A DNA stretch of 64,000 nt from Acridotheres tristis (GCA_037013685.1 CM072889.1:14517976-14581975), one strand, 5' to 3'; positions 34,591 to 45,865 are shown, counted from the stretch's first letter. Program-made: numbers and translations. Notes: generated by a model not told the origin, from the letters alone.

Positions 34591-34860
34591 CGCAGCCGCC
34601 GCGCGGGGGCAGGCGGAGACCGCGGGAGGAGCGCGGGGCCGGGATCTCGCTCCTATGGGAACATCTCCACCATGGATGGAGGCGAGGCGGGAGCAGGGGG
34701 AACCCCGCGGGCTGCGCTGTCCTCAGTGAGGTCCGAAAGCTCTGTTGGGAGCGATGGGACAACGAGCTCTGAATCCGAACCGATCCAGGGCTAAAGGGAA
34801 CGAATCCACCGGGAATGAGCTCCTGACTGCAGGGGGAAGGGGTGAGCTCGGAGAGTGACA
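34590..34860. promoter_or_regulatory. Isolated CpG-rich island in the desert
   Basis: Directly after the minisatellite, CpGs become dense (GTGCCCGCAGCCGCCGCGCG and following). Within the island, an ATG at 34,672 in a near-ideal CCACCATGG context opens a 40-codon frame ending at 34,794. A donor-like GGG|GTGAGC follows near 34,842. It could be the promoter of an unannotated or non-coding transcript, or a by-product of the GC-rich repeat. Confidence 0.35.
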
Positions 34861-35869
34861 GGACAGGGGAGGCACAGGCAGAGGACGGTCCCACGAGGTG
34901 TGAGGACATGAGTGAGTGCAGAGAGCGACCTGCACTGGGAGCAGGTCACCAAACTGCTCCCAGACTCTCAGTCTGAGCTGGGGGTTCTGTTTGTGTCCGT
35001 CCTGCAGCCAGAGCCAGGCCACGGGGGTGGTGTCCACACCTGCAGATCCCACAGGTAAACACTTCCACAGTCACTCCCGTGGGTGCTGCCTGGGGCCAGC
35101 ACCTGCTCCTGCCGAGAGCATCCTTTTCTGTGGCTGTTCTCTCCCATTTTGGGTTTGTTCCCAGCCTCCCTCCCTCCCTCCCTGTGGTGTGTCCCACTGG
35201 AGACACCTGTGTGACAGCAGGATCCTCCTGCCGGGGTGTGGGTCTGGCAGAGGCCCCACCTGGCACCAACATCCCTGCCTGGGCTGTCGTGGTTGCCGGG
35301 GCAATGGATATGATGTGATAAACAGAGGGAAATGGGGATGACGCCAGCAGGGAAAGGGCAGAATGGATTTTATTTCACGTTTATTGAAGCACAAATTGCC
35401 ATAAGAACCAACTTCCTCGGGAGCAAAGAAGGGAAGCTGAGACCCTCTGGGCTGCATGGTCTCTCTCTGGCCTCTGAAACAGCCTTTCAGCCAACATCCC
35501 TGACCTGCTGCTTGAGCTGAGCTGTGGGTTTTCCATGGATTTGTCCATTTGCATTTGGATCTCAGTGTTTGGGAAGGATCTGCCACAAGCACGAGGCTGG
35601 GATGGCCACAGCAGGGTGCTCTGCAGGGAGCTGCTCCTTTCTGCAGGATGCACCACTGGAGCAGCATGGGAGGTGGGGAAGGAGACCCCGAGGGGACAGG
35701 AGAGCTCTGCTGCCTCTGACCATGATGGGAGGGGACTCCAGCAGAGGTTATGGCTGGTCTAACAGCAGATAAGTAATAAAAAATCCCAGATTTTGCATTT
35801 ACATTTGCACAAGCTCTGGTGATTGATGTCAGTCTTCCTGGGCTGCAAGATGTAGAGCTGGAGAGACAA

Positions 35870-36255
35870 GGAAGACACTGAGTGGCTGGAGCATGTCCAG
35901 GAAAGAGAACAAGACTGGGGAAGGGTCTGGAGCACCAGGAGTGGCTGAGGGAGCCGGGAGGGGCTCAGAGAAAAGAAGGTTCAGGGTCGAATTTCTTGTT
36001 CAACTCCTTGACAGGAGGGTGCAGCCAGGTCGGGATCAGGCTCTGCTCCCAGGGAACAGGGGACAAAATGAGAGGAAATGGCCTCAAGCTGTGCCAGGGG
36101 AGGTTCACTTGGATATCAGGGATAATTTCTTCCCCAGAAGAGTGGTGAGGCACTGAGAGAGGCTCCGCAGGGAAGTGGTGGAGTCTCCATCCCTGGAGGG
36201 ATTTAACAGATGTCCTCTGGAAGAGTTACAGCAAAGGAGTTGAGGGGAGATCAAG
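35870..36255 (+). mobile_element. CR1 LINE fragment, about 385 bp
   Basis: A longer CR1 piece in sense orientation. It has GAGCATGTCCAGGAAAGAGA, GGGTCTGGAGCACCAGG, GAGGAAATGGCCTCAAGCTG, GGGAGGTTCACTTGGATATC, AGTGGTGAGGCACTGAGAG and GGAAGTGGTGGAGTCTCCAT. It covers the end of ORF2 and part of the 3' UTR of the family. The coding frame is broken. Confidence 0.9.
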
Positions 36256-37227
36256 TACCTCGGGGATGAATTTCCATCTGTAGGTAACAGTACCCTCATG
36301 GGCTGGTGCTCTGCACGCATCCATGTGTGTCCCCAGCACAGCCCCCAGCACACAGATGGCTCCTGGCCGGAGCAGGGATGAGCCAGCAGTGGTAACGTTA
36401 TCCCTGCTGCAGATGGAATTGCATTTACTGATATTCAGACTCAGGAGGACCCGTGTACAACTCTGATCTGCAGGGAGGGGAGGGCTGCTCCGAGTGGGAA
36501 GGCCAGCAGGAAAATGAGCCAAGGAATTCTGATCTGTGCAAAGCCTTCCCAGGTACCCCACTCCACACTGCTCCTGCTGTCCTGCTTCCAGACCATCCCA
36601 CTGCGGCTGAAACGGAGAAGCCCTTGAGGAATTTTAAAGTGTCTACAGGAAATACCTGAAACTCTGTGCAGCAGGAAATGGAAGTGGAGGAGGTTGAGTG
36701 GCCACGAGGGTCAGGACACTGGCCCAGAGCATCCTCAGTTTGCCCTGGGTGAGGATGTGGAGGGAAAGGGATTATCCACAGCTGGTGAAACAAAAGAAAA
36801 AGATTTCCTCAAAGAGAAGGGGAAAGAGCCTCTGCATGCACTCACAGAATCCCTGGTTGGATAATCCCCTGAGGAGAGGGGAAATATGCTGCTGGTGCCG
36901 GTGGGCATCATTTATGGGTGAAATTATTGGTGACTTATGTTTCCACTCATCTGGATGAGAGCAGAAATCCATGGAGAAATGGAGGCAGAGGCCAGGAGAC
37001 TTGTCTGTGCATCTCTTCCCCATGCCCCACTTTGTAAGGCTCTATTCCCAACTCAGCTGCTCTCCTCCCCTGATCCCTGTTCCTGCCATCCCAATGGATG
37101 GATGAGCCTGGAAGTGGCTCCAGCCTGCCCAGGACATGTCCCACAGGCACTACCAGAATGCTGTCTGCAGAGATGTGCAGCTCTTCTGGCCTCAAGATCC
37201 ACTTGAGACCCTCTGGGGAGAACAGAC

Positions 37228-37303
37228 AGGAGTGCCTTGGGAGGAGGAGGAGTAGGAGGAGGAGGAGGAGGAGGAAGGGGAGGAGGAGGAAGAGGGCAGG
37301 AGG
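37228..37303. repeat. GGA-rich simple repeat
   Basis: An imperfect GAG/GGA triplet run (AGGAGGAGGAGGAGG blocks) of about 75 bases. Confidence 0.9.
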
Positions 37304-38782
37304 GTGAGGACACACATCTGCCTTGGGAGCCTGCTGGGAACTGAGCACCCCCTCACCCTCTGGTCTCCTCATCAGTGACGAACACGTGCACCAAGGGCCA
37401 CCGCAATGAAATATATATTTATAACAATCATCATTATTATTCTTTCATCAATTTTCTCTCCCGTGGATGGAGCCTGGCAGAGACTTCAGAGCAGGCAGAA
37501 CTGCTAAAGCAGAAAGTAATGGTGCCCCCAGGACGAATAAACGGAGCACTTCAAACCAGCAGATGCTGCGGAAAGCCCCAGCGCAGGAAATATCTGTGGA
37601 ATGAATCGGGAGCTTTATGGAGCTAGGGCTGAAGGGCTGCAGGAGAGTTCACCAGCCCAGGAGGGGAAGGAAAACAGAGAGGACCAGGAGCTGGCACCTA
37701 CTGGTGTGGGGCTGGCACCTCAGGGTGTGGGTACCAGTGTGGGGTGGAATCCCTTGGTTGTTTATGGTCTGATGTCAGCCCTGATAGAAAAACGAAATGT
37801 TCCCTGCTCATGGGTGCCCCAAACCACCTGTGCAGGAGCCAGCAGTTCAGTGAAAAGCTGAGGGGTCCCAGATGGGCACTGGTCAACGCTGAGGGAATAG
37901 GGAGAGGGCTCTGAGAGGTACAGGAGCTGAGGAGCAAAAACTGCAGCAGCATCCTTGGGACAATGAGCCCCCTGCTCCTGCCCCTCCTCACTTTGCAGCT
38001 CCACTGATACCCACACTCCCAGCTCTGGTTTGAGGAGCCCTGGGCAGGCCCTCAGGAGATGGGACTCAAAGGACAGATGGCATCACTGACTGTGCACAGC
38101 CACTTCCACCACTGCTGCCCAGTGCCAGGAAAAATTCAATAAATCAGGAAAACAAGGTTCCTGTCCTGAAAAGCCTTCAGACTCAGGCAATCCAGCAACA
38201 GCTGGGACAAAGGCATTCCTGCATGTGCTGCTGAGGTTTGGCACGTGTCTCCTAGTTCCAGGTTGTTGTTTTTTTTATAGAACATCATAAAGTAATGTTC
38301 TATATTCTATATATTTTTATGGGCGGCAGGAGAGCAATAGAGGGCAGGGACGGTAGGAGGCTGGCCAGGAGGAGGGAGAGTGGGGGAAAGAGTCTCCAGA
38401 GGAGCACCAAGGTGGGCAAGTACCCTGGAAGCAGGGTCTGGGCTGGGGCAGAGTCAGGGGAGCAGCACCTGGAGGAGGGATGTGTCAGGTTCAGCACAGG
38501 CAGGGCAGAGCAGGGGTGGCTGGAGAGGGGGCACAGCCCTGGTCAGCTTTGTGCAGTGGGATGTGAGAGGAAATCCTGCTCTGTGGGCTGGGACGAGGCC
38601 GTCCCCTCCTGCAGCCAGAGCCAGGACATGCGAGGGCTTTCTCATCCACATGCTGGACACTGTTCTGTCCACAGCCAGGAATGCACAGAGGGATGGACAG
38701 CTCTGACAAATTGCCCTCTGGTCCCTCTGAGATGGCCACAGCTGGGACTGCTGCTGCCCAGCTCCAGTGTGAGGATGCACAG

Positions 38783-38875
38783 CATGGAGGAGGTGGCACC
38801 ATGGCATGGAAGAGATGGCACCATGGCACAGAGGAGATGGCATCATGGCATGAAGGAGGTGGCACCACGGACAAG
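38783..38875. repeat. Short minisatellite, about 22-24-bp units
   Basis: Four diverged tandem copies of a unit like GGAGGTGGCACCATGGCATG. They contain repeated CCATGG palindromes. Confidence 0.8.
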
Positions 38876-40390
38876 CCCTTGGCTTTAGCCTGAGGGCACA
38901 GGAGGCTGATCTTTCCCAGCCAGCCACCTCTTGGTGAGGGACCATGAACAACAAGACCTGAAAGTGGGTTTTCAGGAAATAAAATGTTTCTGTGAGTCGA
39001 AGAAAAAGGGTTTTGGTGAGATGCCAGTATCATGCCAGATCTCTGCAGCGTCCCCAGGCCATTGCAGCAGTGGCCATGTCCTGGGGCCAGCTCTGTGCCC
39101 ACAGCCCCACACCCACACGGGCGCTTTGGGATCCATCTGGGCAGGGCACGGTGCGCAGCCAGCGCCCAGCTGGCACCCAGCCCTAGGCTGCACAACGAGC
39201 CTCATTAGATGCTTAATTTTTAAGATGTTCCCTAACTTTACAGCTCTTTCCTGGCCCAGGGTGGGAGCTCTCTGTGGTCCCTGCTGGCAGCTGCAGGCAG
39301 AGCTCGGCGTGCCGGGGCTCGCCCCGCCGTGGGTGGCACAGCCGTGGCACCCAGCCCACCCGCCCGTGCCAGGCGTGTTCCTGCAGCCCTTCCTGGGCCA
39401 TCCCCAGCCAGCCCAGGTGATTCTTTCTCTCTGCTCCCTGCCCCTGGGGCGGCTCCAAGCCTTTGATTCCAGAGGCTTGTCAGGACACTTCAGCAGCTCC
39501 GTGAAGATGCGTGTAAACACGGCGATTAAAAAACAGTTCCAGGGGCTGTGCTGAGGCTAAAAATGGCACTGAGGTAGCCCAGACAGAGAGGAGGGTTCCA
39601 CAATAGCGGATCTATATTTTTAAGCCCCCAGAAGCTCACACCAGTGGGGATAAGGGCACAGCCGGGGATGTAGGAGGGGGTGAACTCACCCCCAGAAGAC
39701 AGCAGGGAGGAGATTGTGTTGCTGTAGGGTCCAGGGAAGATTCTCTGACTGTTCAGGGAGGAAGGAAAGAGCAATTTTTAGATAGAGTGACTGGATTGCC
39801 CTGACAACCACATTGTTTATTAGCAGAAAGTTGTAGTGTTTCAGAGTGAAATTGTTATGATGGTCATTTATTCTGTTCAGCTCTGCAGAGCAGCCAGGGC
39901 CTCACCATTCCCGGCCAGAGATGGAACAGCTCGTGGATGTTCTCCCAGTAAAATACAGCTGGGCAAGGAAGGTCACTTCTTTCCTCCTTCCTTTACTGTT
40001 CTCTCACCACATCAGAGCTGCCTTTTGCTGTGTCACATATGGACAGGTGCTAAAGTTGAGACCCAACCAGGGGAGCTTGGCAGGGAGGGGAAGGTGTTTT
40101 TGGTTGTGGATCAGAGCAGGGTGCAGTGTGGAAGCTGCAGCAGCCCCTTCTCTGCACAGCATCAGCTGCAGGTACTGCCACAGGGATGCTCTGGTGGTTG
40201 CTGCCTTGGTGCTCTTGCAGAGGAGGGTCCCACTGACAGTGCTCAGCAAAGCTCTCATTAATGCACTCCTTGCTCTGGATTTGGGGTGATCAGATCTTCA
40301 GAGCCTGCTCTGGCCCCTCCTCACCCTCAGTCCTCCTCTCCAGCCCCATCTCCCTTCCCGGGCCTGTATTTTTCTTTGCAGCCTTGAGGA

Positions 40391-40580
40391 GTAGGAATGG
40401 GAAAAGGAACAGTGGCTGGAACAGGAGTGGTGGGTGGGGCAAGAGGGGTGGATGGGGCAGGAGTGGTGGATGGGGCAGGAGTGGTGGATGGGGCAAGAGG
40501 GGTGGATGGGGCAGGAGGGGTGGGTGGGGCAGGAGGGGTGGCTGGGGCAGGAGGGGTGGCTGGGGCAGGAGGGGTGGCTC
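40391..40580. repeat. 18-bp minisatellite, about 10 units
   Basis: Tandem units of GGGGCAGGAGGGGTGGMT with variants (ATGGGGCAAGAGGGGTGG, GTGGTGGATGGGGCAGGA). The 18-bp period keeps all frames open and gives artificial glycine-rich (+) and proline-rich (-) reading frames. Confidence 0.92.
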
Positions 40581-40983
40581 TCGCTGTGCCAGGCACACAA
40601 ATCTCTCTCCAAGCCAGCTGGAGGAGAAGGAGCTCTTCCTGGGAGCACTCAGGGCATCCCTTTCTGTTCCCCAAACTGACAGGCTGTGGGCAGCAGTTAA
40701 TATCCCTCTGGCACAACGCCCTGCCCAGGCAGGGTGGCAGGCTCTTCTTTTAATAACTTATTTATCTTTCCTTATTGCAGGAATGATGGCACTTTTCACT
40801 ATTAAGCTGCTAGGTAATAGTGTAGCCTTTGGTGGGAGCTGACTCATCATCCCCTCTTTGCTGTGTTGGGATCATTCCCGGGAGAGCTGTGACAGGAGCA
40901 GGACGAGCAGAGCCCAGCCCTGCTGCAGCTCCGGGGCTGGCAGGGCGGGCACAGGCACGGGGCACACACACGGAGCACATGTC

Positions 40984-41141
40984 TGCTGGATTTTAGAAAT
41001 TTGGAGTTTTTGAGCTTTCTGTGCTGTCTGGCACTGACCCCCTGAAGAACACTGCTTTTAACCTAAAGCCTTAAAGAAAGCTTTTAAATGTAAGTGATAA
41101 AATTAAAATTTTGAATGTATAATTAAATAAGTCGTGTGTTT
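40984..41141 (+). mobile_element. LTR-like repeat, copy 3, left arm (partial)
   Basis: This is the first 155-160 bases of the element described at 2,844-3,361. It has TTTTAGAAATTTGGAGTTTT, GAGCTTTCTGTGCTGTCTGG, CACTGACCCCCTGAAGAACA and GCCTTAAAGAAAGC in the same order. Its base composition is normal, with G and C retained. It faces an inverted second copy about 50 bases downstream. Confidence 0.7.
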
Positions 41142-41154
41142 TTGCACAGTAAAG

Positions 41155-41348
41155 AATTTTCAATTTAAATTTTTTTACTATATAAAAACATACACTTTTA
41201 TTTAATTATACACTCATAATTTTAACTTTATCACTTCAATTAAAAACCTTTCTTTTAAACTTAAAATTAAAAACAATATTCTTCAAAAAAATCAATACCA
41301 AACAACACAAAAAACTCAAAAATCCCAAATTTATAAAATCCAACACAT
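41155..41348 (-). mobile_element. LTR-like repeat, copy 4, G-to-A hypermutated right arm
   Basis: The minus strand of this segment aligns with the left arm. On the + strand there is not one G in 194 bases. Where the left arm, reverse-complemented, has GGGGGTCAGTGCCAGACAGC, this arm has AAAAAATCAATACCAAACAA: G is replaced by A and C is kept. The pattern is strand-specific deamination, not general AT drift. The element is only the first 155-190 bases of the LTR-like unit. Confidence 0.75.
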
Positions 41349-41884
41349 GTCCTGCGAGGCTCCAGTGACATCCCCAGTGATGCTCCCTGTCCCCCAGTGC
41401 TGTCCCCTTCTCTGCTGTCCTGTTGTCCCTGTGTCCTGCCCCGAGGAGTGGTGCATCCCTCGCCGTGGTGGTGCCAGAGCAGGGACATTGGGGACACGGA
41501 GCACAGGGTGATGGGCAGCACAGGCAGTGCCACGAGCCCAGCTCAGCCCCAGCCCGGGGTGGCAGCGATGTGGAGAGATCTCTCCAGATCCTGCCTTGCC
41601 CTGGAAGCAGCGTCCTCCTCCCCAGCCCAAGGATTTGGAAACCACCAGCCCACAGTGGTTGTGTGTGGGCACCTTGGAGCTGGAGGGAAGCCATGGAACA
41701 GCTGGAGAGGCTCTCCCTGCCCTGCTGAGCCTGGTGCTCCTCTGGCCAGGGGAGCTCCCTGGGGATGGTGGCAATGTCCAGGGAACGAGGGCAGAGCAGA
41801 AGGGACACCAGGGACCCAGCCGTGTGGCAGGGATGCAGCACTGCCACCATCCCTGGACTGTGCTGGCGGCGGCAGCAGTGATAT

Positions 41885-42012
41885 ATGAAATCAATTAAAC
41901 ATGACCCATTTTTAATTAGATGTACAAACACGCCTAAAGTTAAATGAGGGCTCTTTATAAAGAAAGAATGCAGTGTGGTACCACGTTAAATGAGAAACTC
42001 ATGTACTTCCCA
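41885..42012. promoter_or_regulatory. AT-rich island, candidate conserved non-coding element
   Basis: Unique sequence with ATCAATTAAACATG, TTAATTAG (41,912-41,919), CTTTATAAAG and ACGTTAAATGAG. It is AT-rich between GC-rich flanks. The enhancer role is inferred. Confidence 0.35.
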
Positions 42013-42369
42013 AGTGGGAGCTTCCCAGATTTACACGTGGAGCTGCCTGTGCAAAGCAGCCCTTCTCCTGCTGCGGGGCACAGGCAGGTTCCCACAGAGG
42101 GATGTCTGGCTGTGGGGACAGGGACCCACACACAGCCACTGGTGGGGCTGGCAGCTGGGAGGGGACCTTATCCTGCACCTCCAGAAACCTGAAAGCCACT
42201 GGATGGTCCCCAGTGTGTGCCCAGCTCCTGTGACAGCTGTGCTGGCAGCTCCTGCTGCCCCCTCCTCACCCCCCCAGCTGGACCCCACTGCTGGGCTCGT
42301 CCATCTCTTCCAGATGCACACCTTGAATGCACACCTTGCTGCCCTTCCACAGGGGAAGAAACCAGGAAA

Positions 42370-42620
42370 AAAGGGTACCAGTTTCTAATTATGCCTTGTT
42401 TGCTTTCATTTAGAGCTAATTCAGCCCACACAAAAGTTACTCACCCTATTAAAAGAAATACATATTAAAAAAATCCCCCACATATGCCAGTTCATTTTAG
42501 AAGGTAGAAATTAAGTTGTGGCTATTTCCACCTTCCCCCGTCTGATTACAAACTATTTGCATCTCAAAACAAACCATCTTTAATTTGGACCAAAAGTTTC
42601 AGGGCTCTTCTGTCTGGCCT
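42370..42620. promoter_or_regulatory. AT-rich island with inverted octamer
   Basis: It contains TTCTAATTATGC, CATTTAGAGCTAATTCAG, CTATTAAAAGAAATACATAT and a perfect reverse octamer ATTTGCAT at 42,555-42,562 next to TGATTACA. This is the second octamer-bearing island of the desert. It runs directly into a minus-strand CR1 fragment. Confidence 0.4.
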
Positions 42621-42639
42621 GCATAGTGAAGCAAGTGGC

Positions 42640-42960
42640 ACAGCCTTAAACACTTCCCGGGAACTCCCACAGCTTCTCTGGGCACCCTGTGCCAGGGCCT
42701 CACCACACAGGGAAAAATTCCCTGACCCTTCTCTTTGTGTCTTGGGGTGGAAGGAAGCCATTCTGTGTCCTGTCCCTCCATCCCTTGTCCCAAGTCCCTC
42801 TCCTGCTCTCCTGGAGCTCCTTTAGGCCCTGGAAGGGGCTCTGAGCTCTCCCTGGAGCCTTCCCTTCTCCAGGTGAACACCCCCAGCTCTCCCAGCCTGA
42901 ACAGGGCTCTGTGCTACCGAGGGCCAGGACTGGGGACACTGTGGATGTCCCCTTAGCCAG
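42640..42960 (-). mobile_element. CR1 LINE fragment, about 320 bp
   Basis: The reverse complement of CR1. It has CAGCTTCTCTGGGCACCCTG, TGCCAGGGCCTCACCACACA, AAGTCCCTCTCCTGCTCTCC, GGAGCTCCTTTAGGCCCTGG and GAGCCTTCCCTTCTCCAGG, ending past AGCCTGAACAGGGCTCTGTG. No intact frame remains. Confidence 0.9.
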
Positions 42961-43189
42961 GCTGTGCGGGAGATGGACAGGTGACTGCTCCCTCCTCTCC
43001 CCTCTGTTTTGGCATCCTGTGGGCGTTTTGACAGAATCTTTGTGAATGGAAATGATTTGGCAAGACTTTTCACTCATCCCAGCTCCCTGCTGTGCGTGTG
43101 GCTGGTGCAAGCCCTGGGCACCCAGCGCCCTGGGGCACCGGGCACTGCCCTGCTCCCACCCCCAGCAGCTCCAGAGCCTGGCTCCTGGG

Positions 43190-43330
43190 GAATGTTCCAA
43201 TGCTCCCCTCGGATAACATTCCAGAGATGTTTACAAGATGCGTGCAGAAAATAAATGCACAAAAAGAGAATTTACCAAAAATAACAAAGCTGAGAAGCTG
43301 TGGAACTCCTCGCCTGCCCTGCTGGCATTG
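43190..43330. promoter_or_regulatory. AT-rich candidate conserved element
   Basis: It includes GATAACATTCC, ATGTTTACAAGATG (forkhead type), GAAAATAAATGCAC and TTTACCAAAAATAACAAAGC. No repeat family was recognised. Confidence 0.35.
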
Positions 43331-43559
43331 CCGAGTGCCCGGGGGGCTGCCCATGGACTGGGATGGGGCAGCCCTGCAGAGGTTTGGGAGAAGAATGGGG
43401 CTGTTCGCTTTTCCCATCCTCATGCTTCACGTTTGGAGCAGGAAAAGAGCTGGAAAGAGCCATTCCCCCCGGGGTCAGGTCCCACCCTGCCCGGATCCCC
43501 CTCCCCACCTCCCTGTGCCCCCCAGGATGCTGCGCTCAGAGCAGAACATGAGGCAGCTC

Positions 43560-43690
43560 GGAAGTGCTGTGCCAGAGGAGGAAAAAGCAGCCTATTAATT
43601 AACAGCAAATGCACAGTTAATGGGGCTTTTTCCCTTCCTAAACAATTCATCAAAATGATTTCATCGAAATTTAGCTGATGGGGCGCGAAA
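43560..43690. promoter_or_regulatory. AT-rich candidate conserved element
   Basis: It contains TTAATTAA (43,595-43,602), GCAAATGCACAGTTAATGG, AACAATTCATCAAAATGAT and GAAATTTAGC. The composition changes sharply from GC-rich flanks. Function is inferred only. Confidence 0.38.
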
Positions 43691-44289
43691 CGCAGCTGCT
43701 CTGTCCTGCTCTGCGCTTTTTCTGTCCTGGCAGGAGCTGGGTTTGGGATTCACGGCGCTGCAGGATGGAGGCTCTGGGACTGAGTCACTGCCACAGCTCC
43801 GAAGATAAAGGGGCTGTAAGGGAAGGAGTTCCACTGCACCAAGCTGACAGAGAGCTCACCCCTCTCTTTACACATTTACTGCCTCAAATTCATTTCAATA
43901 TGGAGCAGAAATTCCTGTTGGGCCAGTTTGGGGACTGCAATAGAGCCAGGCAAGGGAGGAAGGCCAGGCTGTCTCTTGGGGATGCTGTCCTGGATATGTC
44001 CTGCAGTTATCCAGTTCACCTGGATAACAGACTGAGCCCGGGAATGGCCTAGCTACACAAAAATACTTCAAGAAACAATAAGGTTGTTAAAGTTTTAGTG
44101 GTTTTTTTAAGATGGCTCTTATATAGGAAGAGGGAAACCAGCTGTTTACAGCTTTAAAGGCTTGGCTCTTCCCTTAGAAGTCACAGTGCTTTTGGAATTT
44201 AAAGGTATAGAGAAAACTGGGAAAACTACAATATTTCGAAGCACTGCCTCCACCTGGACTGAGGGCAGGCACTGTGCTCTGAGCAGCAC

Positions 44290-44620
44290 AGCACCCAGAG
44301 TGGGATGAGATGGAATGGGGTGGAACAGAATGAAATAGAATAGAATAGAATAGAATAGAATAGAATAGAATAGAATAGAATAGAATAGAATAGAATAGAA
44401 TAGAATAGAATAGAATAGAATAAGAACAAGGATAAGAATAAAGATAAGATAGAATACTATATTTTCAGCTGGAAGGGACTGACAAAATGAACCTGTTCCA
44501 ATCACCTGATTCTTTCAGAAGCTGAAGCACGTTAAGGGCACTGTCCCAATGCCTCTGACACCCTGACAGGCTTGGGACACTGACCCCCGTCTTTGGGAAG
44601 CCTGCTCCAGAGATGTGGGG
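44290..44620 (-). mobile_element. CR1 LINE fragment with expanded tail
   Basis: The part 44,455-44,620 is a reverse-complement CR1 of a different subfamily. It has TTTTCAGCTGGAAGGGACTG, GCACGTTAAGGGCACTGTCC, TGCCTCTGACACCCTGACAG and GGGAAGCCTGCTCCAGAGAT. Its 3' tail is TAGAA-rich and passes into the microsatellite at 44,336-44,421. Confidence 0.8.
44336..44421. repeat. TAGAA pentanucleotide microsatellite
   Basis: Seventeen perfect TAGAA units are present, followed by TAAGAA and GATAAGAATAAAGATAAGAT variants leading into the CR1. The sequence equals the short terminal repeat of CR1, so it probably grew from the CR1 tail. Confidence 0.93.
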
Positions 44621-45865
44621 TGGGAGCTGCAGCGATGGACAAACAGGATCCAGCTGCCAGAGGAGCAAATCCTGGAGCCTCACAACTTTCCCATCCAGCC
44701 ATGAAACAATCTGCTGATTTTATTGAAACCAGATCGCCGGCTCCATCCTGCAGCCGCGGCTCCGGCGGGTTCGGCACGTCCAGGAGCCCCCGGGAGCTGC
44801 CCGTGCTGCGAGGGGAGCAGGGAGGGGGACACAGGAGAGGCTGCCTGGCCACGTTCCCAACACAGCCCTGACCACACTCACTACATGGACGCATGATTTT
44901 AGCAAGGTGGATCAGGCACTGCCAGCATCTGGAGGGGCTCCTCATGGTTCCCATGCAGTCCCGGCCCACGTCCCCTGTGGAAGCGCAGGTTCATCCCAAA
45001 GGTCACGACTGAAATTGTTCCACAGCGAGTTTACGAGTAAAACCATCCAAACCTGGGGTCCCTTATCTCTGTGGTGGTGGCACAGGGAAATCGTGGCACT
45101 GGAGCATCCCTAGACTGAGAGAATTCAAGGACAAAACTGGATGTCTCCTGGAAATGCTGCAAAGCCTCGAGATTCTGGCCCTGGTGAGCCAAGCAGAGAC
45201 GAGAGGTTCACACAGGGGCTCAATGATGTCACCAGCTGGCAAGTGCTGCCACATGCTTGGTGCTAGGGCTGGAAAGTGAACAAAAACCAGAGGATTTGTT
45301 CTTGGTTCACAAACCTGGATTTAGGACTGAGCCTTGAGGAGCTCAGGGGGGGTTCTGGATGTCCAGGGGGCTTTGATGGGGTCCCTAAGGGAGCTCTTCT
45401 TCCCCCAGGGGTGGAGGGAAATGGGCAACAGGACAAAACCATCCAGCTGTGTCAGACTGCCCTTTAGCAGGAGATAAAGATTGTGGGGATTGCAGTGGGA
45501 CCTTCTGAGTCGCTGCTGGGGCATGGTGGGGGTCCCACACCATTCCTGAGGGTCCTGGTGTGGATGCCATGGAGGAGCTGATGGAAGGGCTTTGTTTGCA
45601 TCTGCAGTTCCTGGGCAGGGAAAGCATCAGCATTTGTGTTGCTAAGGAACTCCAGCAAGGTCCAACCTACCCAAAACCACCCCAATCCACCAGGACTTGG
45701 AAATCAGAGGCACCATCCCACCAGGCACTGTCCCTCTGCCCCTGATAGGACAGTGACAGGCTTGGGGGGCGAGGGAGGCTGGCTGGTGCAGGACCCCAGC
45801 CCGCTCCCTGCTTCCCTCCCTGGGAAAGCATCCCTGCTCACCAGGCAGGGAGACAGAGGGTGCAG

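Noticed and set aside
33986..34909. Long repetitive frames of the MGLSVCLS and TDRPTDRP type
   Set aside because: They are translations of the GTCTGTCC minisatellite. The 12-bp period keeps several frames open.
40261..40842. Glycine-rich (+) and proline-rich (-) frames near 40.4 kb
   Set aside because: They are products of the 18-bp minisatellite, whose period is a multiple of three.
41236..41931. Minus-strand frame of about 230 codons over the LTR-like pair
   Set aside because: It covers the hypermutated repeat and non-coding flank. No retroviral or other domain is visible.
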